Positions 1 to 13,124 of a DNA stretch of 64,000 bases are shown in pieces (the stretch's first letter is position 1; every line of letters begins with the position of its first letter). Source of the stretch: Nothopassalora personata. Lineage: Eukaryota > Ascomycota > Dothideomycetes > Mycosphaerellales > Mycosphaerellaceae. Under the pieces are notes generated by a model. It searched no databases and was not told where the DNA came from. It was given only the letters and a program-made list of their open reading frames with translations. The stretch covers positions 2,604,001 through 2,668,000 of the forward strand of contig CM066293.1 of the NCBI GenBank assembly GCA_033816765.1, given 5' to 3'. A program made the translations under genes and the position numbers.

Positions 1-3000
1 GTAACGCGCGCCGCTTTAAAAGAATCGGAAGACGCTCGACGTTAGTTAACACCTATAGTCTCGCTACTAGTTTATAATAAGACGACTACTAGTAACCTAA
101 TAAGACAGCTACTATAGACGCTAAACGCCGCCGCGCCCTCGCCGCGTACCGGAGAAGAACCGTCGGGTCCTAGAGGTTAGAACCCCCCTTCCTAGGACGG
201 TAAGGTAGAGACATTCCGCGATTACTTCTTAAGGTTAAAGAGCTCTTTTAGGGTGCGATCCGCCCTGAAACCGACGCTCTCTAATAGGTATTACTAGGAT
301 GCGATTAACGACACCTTACTAGCGAGAGAGCGTACTAGGACACGGCACTTCTAGGATAAGGGAGACGGCGAACTTAGGAAGGACCCCGTTACTTTCTTTA
401 CGCAACTCGAGAAAGTCTTCGGTAATAGTAACGAGCGCGCTAAGGCCCTAGAGTAGCTTACTAAGATTAAACATACGAACGGTTAACCTTAGCACGATTA
501 CTAGATAAAATTCGACGGACTCCTACTAAGCGCCGGCGGAGAGAACTAGAGCGACGACGCGAAGATTAGTTACTTACGTAACACCTTCTCGAACCCCGTT
601 CGGATATATACGGCGGCTATACCAAAAAAGGAGGACTACTACGAGTTTACGGGGGAGGTCGAACGGATTATAACTAACCTCGAGGACACGGACCAGTTCA
701 AAATAGCCTATAAGAGGTGGAAGAATAATAATAAGGACTCTAGTATAACCGCTATAGTTAATAACCGTTCTTTTACGAGAGCGGCTAGTAACTAGGTTAA
801 TGCCGATAGTAACACTATTATAGCACTAACCCGGATAAGCGGAGGCCGCCCTAGAAGTCGTAGAGATCGGAAGGAGGATAAAGAGAGGTAGAGAGTAAAA
901 TAGGTAGACACCGCGGAGAGAGATCGTAGGCGTTAAGAATAGCTCTACTTCCGCTATAGAGCGAGCGGACATCGAGTAAAGGAATGCCCGTACGCCGTAG
1001 CAGTCAATCCTACTAGGATTAACGCGGCCTCGGTCGCGCCGATCCTAGAGGACGACGGGTTTAAGTCGGATCCCGGAGAGATAGGAAAAGACTAGCTCCT
1101 AGTCGAAAGCTAGAACTAGGAGATAAAGAAGCACTAGTAAAGGGGTAGAACGTAGTTAAGAGTTCTATAAATGGGAATCTTATATATACTAACGTACTCC
1201 TAAACGAAAGTTACGGAACGTTTACCCTTATCGATAAAGGATATATGTACTACGCTATAATTAACGGAGACTTAGCGAAAGGCCTCGGTCTTACGTATGT
1301 TAGTAACGAGAGCCGTAGGGCTATAGGGTTTACGAAGGCGATACGGAACTCGATCGAAGGAGTAGTTGCCTTCCGTATAGAAATTGCTAGGATCTACTAG
1401 GTGGTTTATGCTTATGTTATGTCTAATCTAGACTTCCCTATAATCCTAGGGAACCTATAGAAGGCGTACAATTAGATCCGGACCGCGCCTAAAAAGCGCC
1501 GGTACTACTATAGCTTAGTAAAGAAATAGGTACCCGAAGGGCGTAACTACGAAGAACACGAGTCGGGTAAGCGTTTCGCTACGATTGCCGCGGTAACCGT
1601 AGAAGATATTAAGAAAGCCCTTAGCGAAAAGGAGCCGCCTACGCGAGAGGAACTTAAGAAGGGCTTACCTCTAGAACTTTAGGATATACTACCGTTATTT
1701 TCCACTAGGGAAGCTAATAAACTAGCTCTACACCGCGGCGACCTTAACTATAAGATCGATATACGGACGAAAGCCGACGGAAGCCTAGAACCATTGCCCT
1801 AGGGACCGCTCTACAGCATGTCGAAAGACGAGCTACTTATCCTCCGGAAGTCGCTAACGGAGCTATAGCGTAAGGGTTACATTCGCCCTTCTACCTTAGA
1901 AGCGGCGGCTCCCGTCCTATTCGTAAAGAAGCCCGGGGGAGGACTTAGGTTCTACTACGATTATAGAGTACTAAACTCGATTACTAAGTAGGACCGTTAC
2001 CCGCTTCTATTAATCCCGGAAACTATTCGTAACCTAACGGGCGCTAGATAGATTACGAAGGTTAACGTTATTACCGCATTCTATTACCTCCGGATAGCTC
2101 GAGGTAAAGAGTATAAGACGGCTTTTCGAACTAGATTCGGTCTATAGGAATGGCTAGTATACCCGTTCGGTTTATCCGGGGCCCCTATAACATTCTAGCG
2201 GTACATTAATAGTTTATTACGGGACTACCTAGACGACTTTACCTCGGCCTACGCTAACGACGTCGTTATTTACTCCGACGGAACAAAAAAGGACTATTTC
2301 TAGAAGGTTCGTATCGTGCTCTAGAAGCTTTAGGACGGAGGCCTTTTCCTAGATCTAGGGAAGTATAAGTTTATATAGAAGAAGGTTAAGTACCTCGGGT
2401 TTATTATATATACCGACGGGATAGGAGTAGGACCCGACCCCGAGAAGGTAGCAGTAGTAAAGGACTAGAAGGCACTAGTTACCTAGAAGGAAGTGCGGCG
2501 TTTCTTAGGCTTCGCGAACTACTACCGGATATTTATTCTAAACTATTCGAAGCTCGCCGAGCCCTTAACGTCGCTAACCGGTAAGAATAAGGTGTTTTCC
2601 TAGGGAGATCGTTAGGCTAATGCGTTTAAGTCCCTAAAGGATAAGTACTATAAAGCACTAGTTTTAGCCTACTAGAACCCGGAGCTCCCTACCTTTTTAG
2701 AGACGGACTATAGCGGCTTTACGCTTAGAGGCGCCCTCCTATAAGAAAAGAACGGAGTCGTGAAACTAGTAGGATTCTACTCGAAGAAGCTTAATAAGGC
2801 TAAGATTAACTACGACATTTACGATAAGGAGATACTCGCGGTAGTGTCCTATCTTAAGGAATAGGCTCCCGAGTTAAAAACATATAGGCTCTTTACAATC
2901 TAGACGGTTTACAAGAACCTAGAATACTTTATAATAAAGAGACAGCTTTCCGAACGGCAGATCCGGTAGGTTAAGGAAGTTGCAAAATTCTAGTTTTTAC

Positions 3001-4181
3001 TAGTATATAGGCCGGGCACCGAGGCGATTATACCGGACGCCCTTTCTCGAAGGGAGTAGGACACACTTAGGTAGGACGACAAGTTATTACGATATCGTAG
3101 GTTTCTTAAACCGGACATCGTAAAGAATTAGCCGGGCTTAAAGGGGGGAAGCGAGGTAGTAGTAGACGCTAGCTCTACTATAAAGGTTTCGTTAGTACGA
3201 ATCTTAGCTACGTAGTTCAAAGGACTATCCGCCGTAGAAGAGGCGGATTCACCGGGCGTACTACTAGGACCCTTCTAAGACTAAGAGCTAAACGACCTCT
3301 AGGAAAGAACTATCGAGAAGGACAGCACGTTCTAAGCGGTATACCGCGCGATTAAGGTAGGAGCGCGTTTACTTCCTAGCGAGGTGAAACTTAAGGTGCA
3401 AGTAGGTAACTATAGTATCGACCGTAACGGGTATCTTCGCTACCGCGGTAAGATTTAGGTGCCTAGAGCTCCTAGTTTTACGGAGTCCGACTATAAGGAG
3501 GCGGACATAGCGATTCTATAGAACGACACCCTTCGAACTAAGCTAATCTAATCCGTACACGATTTACCGGTATACGGCCACCCTAGCCGGGACTCTATAG
3601 TATCGATACTAAGTCGTAACTTCTACTAGCCCCTATAGTCTAAGCACGTAAGGCAGTTCTTAAGGAACTGTAACTACTACGGTAGGAATAAGGTATAGAG
3701 AGAATAAAAACACGGCCTCCTATAACCCTTACCGGTCCCCGACCGATTCTTCTAGGAGATCTCGATGGATTTCATAACGGACATACCCGAGTCGTAAGGG
3801 AACACTTGCCTCTAGGTAATTAAGGATCGACTAAGCAAGACCGTCGTTTTAGAAGCGATGCCTACTATAAAAGCCGAGGACTACGCTAAAAGGTTCTTAG
3901 ACTACTAGGTAAGATACTACGGCCTCCCTTAAGCTATTACGAGTAACCGGGGTACTAACTAGACGAGTACCTTCTAGAGGACCTTCTATCGTTTAACCGG
4001 TGTAAAATAGAGGCTTAGCTCCGCCTACTACCTATAAACCGACGGAGGCCCGGAACGGTTAAACTAGGAAGTCTAGGCTTACCTTCGTAACTACATTAAC
4101 TATAAGTAGTCCGACTAGAAACGCTAGCTCCCTACGGCGTAACTTACTCTAAACGCGCGGTATTACGCTAGGCTAGGAATA
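1..4181 (+). pseudogene. Element A gag-pol pseudogene, 5' segment
   Basis: This is a degraded Ty3/Gypsy polyprotein. A gag zinc knuckle (CX2CX4HX4C) lies at about 947-990, with the first two Cys now Tyr and the His and last Cys kept. A retropepsin-like region follows at about 1160-1480. Reverse transcriptase covers about 1850-2450, with the catalytic box read as YANDVVIYS (about 2250-2280), so one Asp of the YADD type is now Asn. RNase H is at about 2640-2900. The integrase core begins near 3760 (MDFITD) and includes the SDRG-type block, now SNRGTN, and a DGGPERLN block near 4045. The reading frame resumes after element C at 11002. Stops are almost all TAG or TAA, as expected for RIP of CAG, CAA and TGG. 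Confidence 0.9.
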
Positions 4182-4343
4182 TGTTACGGGTAAACGACGT
4201 ATACACTAAAGTTCTATAAAGTTTATAATAAGTTCGATATAGAAGAAAGGGGAAGTTATAAGCTGTCCGAAGAAAAGGTGTCGGAAAGCAATCCGAACGT
4301 ATAGGCGTAGCCTATACTAAGAAACAGGGGCCCGCCCCTTATA
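4182..4343 (-). repeat. LTR, 3' LTR of element C
   Basis: 162 bp. On the + strand it starts TGTTACGGGTAAACG and ends GCCCCTTATA. In element orientation the LTR was TGTAAGGGGC...CCGTAACA, and the terminal TG has become TA by RIP. Confidence 0.93.
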
Positions 4344-5640
4344 CTACCTCCCCCCCCCTTCCTCCTCCGCCGCCCCTAGTTATAGCTCCGCCCTAGAGCC
4401 CATTGTCCTAGGTGGTCTCGTTAGGCTCGCAATAGGAAGTGTCCGAGCTTCTCTTCCTTATTGTCTAGCCCCGCCGACGCCGAGAGGAAGTATTGTTACC
4501 TAGGTAAGTGTAAGGTTTACTATTATCTATTAAGTAACAATAGCTATTGTCACATATAAACACTAGCCATTGTTACATATAAACAATAGGAGCGTAGAAC
4601 ATATCTTTAGTTTCTCGCTCTCTTTTTTCTTTTCTTTCTTTTCCTTATTACCTACCGTACGCGTAAGTCGCCCCCCCTCCCCCTAGCTAAGCGTCTCTAG
4701 CCTTAGGGGCATATTCGCGCATCTTATACCTATCGCTTAGGGAGACGACACTTTCCCTACGGGTTCCGATAGATACTAATAGTATACCGTGAATAGAAAC
4801 TACTACTACCACATCTTCTATTAATACTATTAAGTTAGTCCGAATAAATTCCTACGGAGACCGAAACATTCTAACCGGAGCCTAGTACAAAATGTCCTAA
4901 CGCCGCATCTACTACGTCCCCTACGCCTCTACTAGCGTAGACTACGTCTCCTAGCATATAAGTACCGGTCCTCGTCCTATTCTTATCGGGGTCCGCTAAT
5001 TATCGTTAGGGCGTAACCGCGCGCGCCTACTAGGCCTACAACACTAATCGTAAGCATTGCGAGGACATGTACGTACCGCGCGGACCGCGAAGGAAAATTA
5101 GCGCTAACCGCGCGTTTTAGGCCGGAGCTCGCCTACGCCGCCTATACTAAGTGGACCCGCGCTACTAACTAGAACCGCGCGTAAGCATCCTCCCTAGCGT
5201 CCTCTGCCACTTTTCTACCGGCTAACGGTCTTTTAGCGACGACGCCCGTACTAAGCTCCGCGCCGTCCTTAAAGCCTAGAAGGCTTTAAAGCCTCTCTAG
5301 CGTACTAGTATGCTCTCCCGGTAAGTTTCCACGGCCTCCGCCTCTTTATACGCGCTTACCGAATCTTTTAGTACGGTCGCTGCTAAGGTTACAGGTACTA
5401 TAGCTAATGCTTAGCTTACCTTTAGGTAGACGTATATACTACGGGCCCCGTTATAAAACCATCGCTAACCGACCTCTTAGTCCCGGGGGCGCCCTACGCG
5501 ACCTCTAGCTAGGCTAGCGCCGCGTGCGTTAGGCCTTAGCCTCTACTAACTAGCCTTCCGGCACCCTCGTCTTTCGCGCGGGCCGCGACCGGGCTATTAT
5601 AGCATATAGCTATCTCGAAAGGGATCGGGCTCCGCTACTT
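4344..5640. other. 3' region of element C between pol and the 3' LTR, product unclear
   Basis: About 1.3 kb separate the end of pol from the LTR in C, A (about 11820-13110) and D (about 34440-35780). The + strand here (antisense to pol) has a long stretch interrupted only by TAG codons, with many Ser, Thr and Arg codons. Loss of TpG removes TGA stops on both strands, so openness is weak evidence. A purine-rich tract borders the LTR. I cannot name a product. Confidence 0.4.
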
Positions 5641-5649
5641 TTACGGCGG

Positions 5650-8600
5650 ACGCCGCTAAAATAAAACGCTATTAAACTTACCTATACCTTCTTACTTCTC
5701 TCTATCTCCTAAAAAGACTCCCTAACCTAAAAGAACGCCTACCTTTTCCTAAACGCCTGTGTCTACGCTAAATCCCTAGTAATCCTTACCTTTTCGCCTT
5801 CTCCCCCTTCTGTTCGTATCCTATGCCTCCTTCGGTCCGTTATAAGTCATTAGGTTACTATATCTCCTCTCGAAGTTATCCGCGGCTACGGTGTCCGCGA
5901 GGTACCCTAATAGTTCCTATGTAGGCTTGTAGTATCTAGTCTATTTTACTAGGACTTCGCGTACTCGGCCTCGACCTCTAACCTTAGTTCTAGCGTAAAG
6001 GATCTCTTCCACCTACTACTCTTCGTAAGACTTAATTATAATAGGGTCCGGCTATTTATTATCGATCTCCTGTCTAGGCAAGGGGTCTTAGCTTATAGGT
6101 CGTAGTAAGTTAGGATAGAAGACCGGGTAAATCCTGTCGGGGATCCTAGATAAGCGTATAGACAACGGTAAGATCACTTCTACTACCGTATACTTCGCGT
6201 GTCTATAGTCGAGGCTCTTCTTTAGTCGTATAGTAATATAGTTACGTAGATCTAGCTAAACTTTGTCGCCTACACGATAGATTAGTACGGGCTTCCTATC
6301 CCGGTTAGTATAGTCCTCCTATTTTTAGGCGGCTTCCGCTATGCTTGCCTAACATAGGTCCGTAATCTTTTACATCCTTTCTACGAATAGCGTTACCCGT
6401 TACGCGGCGTCTAACTAAGAGGTCTCTAGATCCGGTTATAACTAAACGGGTGATAGTACCTCGTATCCGTATACCGCGAAGAAAGGGCTTATTCCTAGCC
6501 TAGCGTAATACCGCGCGTTTAGAGCAAGTTACGCCGTAGGGAGCTAGCGTTTCTAGTCGGACTACTTATAGTTAATGTAGTTACGAAGGTAAGCCTAGAC
6601 TTCCTAGTTTAACCGTTCCGGGCCTCCGTCGGTTTATAGGTAGTAGGCGGAGCTAAGCCTCTATTTTACACCGGTTAAACGATAGAAGGTCCTCTAGAAG
6701 GTACTCGTCTAGTTAGTACCCCGGTTACTCGTAATAGCTTAAGGGAGGCCGTAGTATCTTACCTAGTAGTCTAAGAACCTTTTAGCGTAGTCCTCGGCTT
6801 TTATAGTAGGCATCGCTTCTAAAACGACGGTCTTGCTTAGTCGATCCTTAATTACCTAGAGGCAAGTGTTCCCTTACGACTCGGGTATGTCCGTTATGAA
6901 ATCCATCGAGATCTCCTAGAAGAATCGGTCGGGGACCGGTAAGGGTTATAGGAGGCCGTGTTTTTATTCTCTCTATACCTTATTCCTACCGTAGTAGTTA
7001 CAGTTCCTTAAGAACTGCCTTACGTGCTTAGACTATAGGGGCTAGTAGAAGTTACGACTTAGTATCGATACTATAGAGTCCCGGCTAGGGTGGCCGTATA
7101 CCGGTAAATCGTGTACGGATTAGATTAGCTTAGTTCGAAGGGTGTCGTTCTATAGAATCGCTATGTCCGCCTCCTTATAGTCGGACTCCGTAAAACTAGG
7201 AGCTCTAGGCACCTAAATCTTACCGCGGTAGCGAAGATACCCGTTACGGTCGATACTATAGTTACCTACTTGCACCTTAAGTTTCACCTCGCTAGGAAGT
7301 AAACGCGCTCCTACCTTAATCGCGCGGTATACCGCTTAGAACGTGCTGTCCTTCTCGATAGTTCTTTCCTAGAGGTCGTTTAGCTCTTAGTCTTAGAAGG
7401 GTCCTAGTAGTACGCCCGGTGAATCCGCCTCTTCTACGGCGGATAGTCCTTTGAACTACGTAGCTAAGATTCGTACTAACGAAACCTTTATAGTAGAGCT
7501 AGCGTCTACTACTACCTCGCTTCCCCCCTTTAAGCCCGGCTAATTCTTTACGATGTCCGGTTTAAGAAACCTACGATATCGTAATAACTTGTCGTCCTAC
7601 CTAAGTGTGTCCTACTCCCTTCGAGAAAGGGCGTCCGGTATAATCGCCTCGGTGCCCGGCCTATATACTAGTAAAAACTAGAATTTTGCAACTTCCTTAA
7701 CCTACCGGATCTGCCGTTCGGAAAGCTGTCTCTTTATTATAAAGTATTCTAGGTTCTTGTAAACCGTCTAGATTGTAAAGAGCCTATATGTTTTTAACTC
7801 GGGAGCCTATTCCTTAAGATAGGACACTACCGCGAGTATCTCCTTATCGTAAATGTCGTAGTTAATCTTAGCCTTATTAAGCTTCTTCGAGTAGAATCCT
7901 ACTAGTTTCACGACTCCGTTCTTTTCTTATAGGAGGGCGCCTCTAAGCGTAAAGCCGCTATAGTCCGTCTCTAAAAAGGTAGGGAGCTCCGGGTTCTAGT
8001 AGGCTAAAACTAGTGCTTTATAGTACTTATCCTTTAGGGACTTAAACGCATTAGCCTAACGATCTCCCTAGGAAAACACCTTATTCTTACCGGTTAGCGA
8101 CGTTAAGGGCTCGGCGAGCTTCGAATAGTTTAGAATAAATATCCGGTAGTAGTTCGCGAAGCCTAAGAAACGCCGCACTTCCTTCTAGGTAACTAGTGCC
8201 TTCTAGTCCTTTACTACTGCTACCTTCTCGGGGTCGGGTCCTACTCCTATCCCGTCGGTATATATAATAAACCCGAGGTACTTAACCTTCTTCTATATAA
8301 ACTTATACTTCCCTAGATCTAGGAAAAGGCCTCCGTCCTAAAGCTTCTAGAGCACGATACGAACCTTCTAGAAATAGTCCTTTTTTGTTCCGTCGGAGTA
8401 AATAACGACGTCGTTAGCGTAGGCCGAGGTAAAGTCGTCTAGGTAGTCCCGTAATAAACTATTAATGTACCGCTAGAATGTTATAGGGGCCCCGGATAAA
8501 CCGAACGGGTATACTAGCCATTCCTATAGACCGAATCTAGTTCGAAAAGCCGTCTTATACTCTTTACCTCGAGCTATCCGGAGGTAATAGAATGCGGTAA

Positions 8601-10640
8601 TAACGTTAACCTTCGTAATCTATCTAGCGCCCGTTAGGTTACGAATAGTTTCCGGGATTAATAGAAGCGGGTAACGGTCCTACTTAGTAATCGAGTTTAG
8701 TACTCTATAATCGTAGTAGAACCTAAGTCCTCCCCCGGGCTTCTTTACGAATAGGACGGGAGCCGCCGCTTCTAAGGTAGAAGGGCGAATGTAACCCTTA
8801 CGCTATAGCTCCGTTAGCGACTTCCGGAGGATAAGTAGCTCGTCTTTCGACATGCTGTAGAGCGGTCCCTAGGGCAATGGTTCTAGGCTTCCGTCGGCTT
8901 TCGTCCGTATATCGATCTTATAGTTAAGGTCGCCGCGGTGTAGAGCTAGTTTATTAGCTTCCCTAGTGGAAAATAACGGTAGTATATCCTAAAGTTCTAG
9001 AGGTAAGCCCTTCTTAAGTTCCTCTCGCGTAGGCGGCTCCTTTTCGCTAAGGGCTTTCTTAATATCTTCTACGGTTACCGCGGCAATCGTAGCGAAACGC
9101 TTACCCGACTCGTGTTCTTCGTAGTTACGCCCTTCGGGTACCTATTTCTTTACTAAGCTATAGTAGTACCGGCGCTTTTTAGGCGCGGTCCGGATCTAAT
9201 TGTACGCCTTCTATAGGTTCCCTAGGATTATAGGGAAGTCTAGATTAGACATAACATAAGCATAAACCACCTAGTAGATCCTAGCAATTTCTATACGGAA
9301 GGCAACTACTCCTTCGATCGAGTTCCGTATCGCCTTCGTAAACCCTATAGCCCTACGGCTCTCGTTACTAACATACGTAAGACCGAGGCCTTTCGCTAAG
9401 TCTCCGTTAATTATAGCGTAGTACATATATCCTTTATCGATAAGGGTAAACGTTCCGTAACTTTCGTTTAGGAGTACGTTAGTATATATAAGATTCCCAT
9501 TTATAGAACTCTTAACTACGTTCTACCCCTTTACTAGTGCTTCTTTATCTCCTAGTTCTAGCTTTCGACTAGGAGCTAGTCTTTTCCTATCTCTCCGGGA
9601 TCCGACTTAAACCCGTCGTCCTCTAGGATCGGCGCGACCGAGGCCGCGTTAATCCTAGTAGGATTGACTGCTACGGCGTACGGGCATTCCTTTACTCGAT
9701 GTCCGCTCGCTCTATAGCGGAAGTAGAGCTATTCTTAACGCCTACGATCTCTCTCCGCGGTGTCTACCTATTTTACTCTCTACCTCTCTTTATCCTCCTT
9801 CCGATCTCTACGACTTCTAGGGCGGCCTCCGCTTATCCGGGTTAGTGCTATAATAGTGTTACTATCGGCATTAACCTAGTTACTAGCCGCTCTCGTAAAA
9901 GAACGGTTATTAACTATAGCGGTTATACTAGAGTCCTTATTATTATTCTTCCACCTCTTATAGGCTATTTTGAACTGGTCCGTGTCCTCGAGGTTAGTTA
10001 TAATCCGTTCGACCTCCCCCGTAAACTCGTAGTAGTCCTCCTTTTTTGGTATAGCCGCCGTATATATCCGAACGGGGTTCGAGAAGGTGTTACGTAAGTA
10101 ACTAATCTTCGCGTCGTCGCTCTAGTTCTCTCCGCCGGCGCTTAGTAGGAGTCCGTCGAATTTTATCTAGTAATCGTGCTAAGGTTAACCGTTCGTATGT
10201 TTAATCTTAGTAAGCTACTCTAGGGCCTTAGCGCGCTCGTTACTATTACCGAAGACTTTCTCGAGTTGCGTAAAGAAAGTAACGGGGTCCTTCCTAAGTT
10301 CGCCGTCTCCCTTATCCTAGAAGTGCCGTGTCCTAGTACGCTCTCTCGCTAGTAAGGTGTCGTTAATCGCATCCTAGTAATACCTATTAGAGAGCGTCGG
10401 TTTCAGGGCGGATCGCACCCTAAAAGAGCTCTTTAACCTTAAGAAGTAATCGCGGAATGTCTCTACCTTACCGTCCTAGGAAGGGGGGTTCTAACCTCTA
10501 GGACCCGACGGTTCTTCTCCGGTACGCGGCGAGGGCGCGGCGGCGTTTAGCGTCTATAGTAGCTGTCTTATTAGGTTACTAGTAGTCGTCTTATTATAAA
10601 CTAGTAGCGAGACTATAGGTATTAACTAACGTCGAGCGTC
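5650..10640 (-). pseudogene. Element C gag-pol pseudogene
   Basis: The order on the - strand is gag, zinc knuckle (about 9.7 kb), protease (about 9.5-9.2 kb), reverse transcriptase (about 8.8-8.2 kb, box read as YAND), RNase H (about 8.0-7.7 kb), integrase (about 6.9-6.4 kb) and chromodomain (about 6.0 kb). All domains carry in-frame TAG/TAA where A, D or the family consensus has Trp or Gln. The copy has no interrupting insertion, so it is the clearest reference for the structure of the family in this window. It is not functional. Confidence 0.88.
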
Positions 10641-10839
10641 TTCCGATTCTTTTAAAGCGGCGCGCGTCGCAATTAACTCGGCTTATATCTCTTCCTATCG
10701 CTAGTACAGTTGCTAGAGCATAAGTTAGAAGTTTTCATTCGGGGTACTAGTTCCGGGGTTCTCGCTACCCGGCGACGTTATCACGTATCCCGTTTCTTTA
10801 ATAGTAGGTACCTAGCTAATTTGAATGGATCGAACTTAA

Positions 10840-11001
10840 TGTTACGGGTAAACGACGTATATACTAAAGTTCTATAAAGTTTATAATAAGTTTAATATAG
10901 AAGAAAGGGGAAGTTATAAGCTATCCGAAGAAAAGGTGTCGGAAAGCAATCCGAACGCATAGGCGTAGCCTATGCTAAGAAACAGGGGCCCGCCCCTTAT
11001 A
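10840..11001 (-). repeat. LTR, 5' LTR of element C
   Basis: 162 bp, the same ends as the LTR at 4182-4343. The adjoining leader (on -) begins TTAAGTTCGATCC, and I do not recognise a classical TGG-type primer-binding site in it. Confidence 0.93.
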
Positions 11002-11820
11002 GAATAAGCCCCTTCTTCGCGGTACACGGATACGAGGCACTATTACCCGTTTAGTTACAACCGGATCTAGAGACCTCTTAGTTAGACGCCGCGTAACGGG
11101 CAACGCTATTCGTAGAAAGGATGTAAAGGATTACGGACCTATGTTAGGCGAGCATAGCGGAAGCCGCCTAAAAACAGGAGGACTACGCTAACCGGGATAG
11201 GAAGCCCGTACTAATCTATCGTGTAGGCGACAAAGTTTAGCTAGATCTACGCAACTATGTTACTATACGACTAAAGAAGAGCCTCGATTATAGACACGCG
11301 AAGTATACGGTAGTAGAAGTGATCTTACCGTTGTCTATACGCTTATCTAGGATTCCCGACGGGATTTACCCGGTCTTCTATCCTAACTTACTACGACCTA
11401 TAAGCTAAGACCCCTTGCCTAGACAGGAGATCGATAATAAATAGCTAGACCCCATTATAATTAAGTCTTACGAAGAGTGGCAGGTAGAAGAGATCCTTTA
11501 CGCTAGAACTAAGGTTAGAGGTAGAGGCCGAGTACGCGAAGTCCTAGTAAAATAGACTGGATACTACAAGCCTACATAGGAACTATTAGGGTACCTCGCG
11601 GATACAGTAGCCGCGGATAACTTCGAGAGGAAATATAGTAACCTAATAACGTATAACGGACTGAAGGAGGCATAGAATACAAATAGAAGGGGGAGAAGGC
11701 GAAAAGGTAAGGATTACTAGGGATTTAGCGTAGATACAGGAGTTTAGGAAAAGGTAGGCGTTCTTTTAGGTTAGGGAGTCTTTTTAGGAGATAGAGAGAA
11801 GTGAGAAGGTATGGGTAAGT
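11002..11820 (+). pseudogene. Element A gag-pol pseudogene, 3' segment (integrase C-terminus and chromodomain)
   Basis: This continues the integrase reading frame after element C. A chromodomain is readable at about 11475-11625: EEWQVEEILYAR, then LVK*TGYYKPT*E, where each star is a RIPed Trp codon. A chromodomain after the integrase places the A/C/D family among the chromoviruses, which in known members target insertion to heterochromatin. Identity to element C drops sharply on this side of the insertion compared with 1-4181. Confidence 0.85.
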
Positions 11821-13100
11821 TTAAGAGCGTTTTATTTTAGCGGCGTCCGCCGTAAAAGTAGCGGAGCCCGATCCCTTTTAAGATAACTATATACTATAAT
11901 AGCCCGGCCGCGGCCCGCGCGAAAGACGAGGGTACCGGAAGGCTAGTTAGTAGAGGCTAAGGCCTAACGCACGCGGCGCTAGCCTAGCTAGAGGTCGCGT
12001 AGGGCGCCCCCGGGACTAAGAGGTCGGTTAGCGATAGTTTTATAACGGGGCCCGTAGTATATACATCTACCTAAAGGTAAGCTAAGCATTAGCTACAGTA
12101 CCTATAACCTTAGCAGCGACCGTACTAAAAGAATCGGTAAGCGCGTATAAAGAGGCGGAGGCCGTGGAAACTTACCGGGAGAGCATGCTAGCACGCTAGA
12201 GAGGCTTTAAAGCCTTCTAGGCTTTAAGGACGGCGTAGAGCTTAGTACGGGCGTCGTCGCTAAAAGACCGTTAGCCGGTAGAAAAGTAGCGGAGGACGCT
12301 AGGGAGGATGCTTACGCGCGGTTCTAGTTAGTAGCGCGGGTCCACTTAGTATAGGCGGCGTAGGCGAGCTCCGGCCTAAAACGCGCGGTTAGCGCTAATT
12401 TTCCTTCGCGGTCCGCGCGGTACGTACATGTCCTCGCAATGCTTACGATTAGTGTTGTAGGCCTAGTAGGCGCGCGCGGTTACGCCCTAACGATAATTAG
12501 CGGACCCCGATAAGAATAGGACGAGGACCGGTACTTATATGCTAGGAGACGTAGTCTACGCTAGTAGAGGCGTAGGGGACGTAGTAGATGCGGCGTTAGG
12601 ACATTTTGTACTAGGCTCCGGTTAGAATGTTTTGGTCTCCGTAGGAATTTATTCGGACTTACTTAATAGTATTAATAGAAGATGTGGTAGTAGTAGTTTC
12701 TATTTACGGCATGCTATTAGTATCTATCGGAACCCGTAGGGAAAATGTCGTCTCCCTAAGCGATAGGCATAAGATGCGCGAATATGCCCCTAAGGCTAGA
12801 GACGCTTAGCTAGGGGGAGGGGGAGGGGCGACTTACGCGTGCGGTAGGTAATAAGGAAAAGAAAGAAAAGAAAAAAGAGAACGAGAACCTAAAGATATGT
12901 TCTAGACTCCTATTGTTTACATGTAACAATAGCTATTATTACTTAATAGACAATAGTAAACCTTACACTTACCTAGGTAACAATACTTCATCTCGGCGTC
13001 GGCGGGGCTAGATAATAAGGAAGAGAAGCTCGGGCACTTCCTATTGCGAGCCTAACGAGAACACCTAGGACAATGGGCTCTAGGGCGGAGCTATAGGGGC

Positions 13101-13124
13101 GGCGGAGGAGGAAGGGGCGGGTAG
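13101..13124 (+). other. Polypurine tract of element A
   Basis: A G-rich purine run (GGCGGAGGAGGAAGGGG, then CGGGTAG) directly precedes the 3' LTR. Element D has the equivalent run at about 35771-35790. This is the usual plus-strand priming site position. Confidence 0.7.

Larger units (their letters stand above)
4182..11001 (-). mobile_element. Gypsy chromovirus element C, complete, inverted, inserted in the integrase of A
   Basis: C is 6,820 bp with two 162-bp LTRs (4182-4343 and 10840-11001) and a GAATA target duplication on both sides. On the - strand gag begins near 10.6 kb and pol runs leftwards to about 5.65 kb. About 1.3 kb of apparently non-pol sequence and a purine-rich tract precede the 3' LTR (4344-4365 as read on +). 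The gag zinc knuckle is at about 9680-9735, in the same half-mutated state as in A. C belongs to the same family as A and D. Its segment from about 6490 to 10640 is almost identical to 1-4181 of A, whereas its 3' third differs from A by transversions and indels. Confidence 0.93.
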
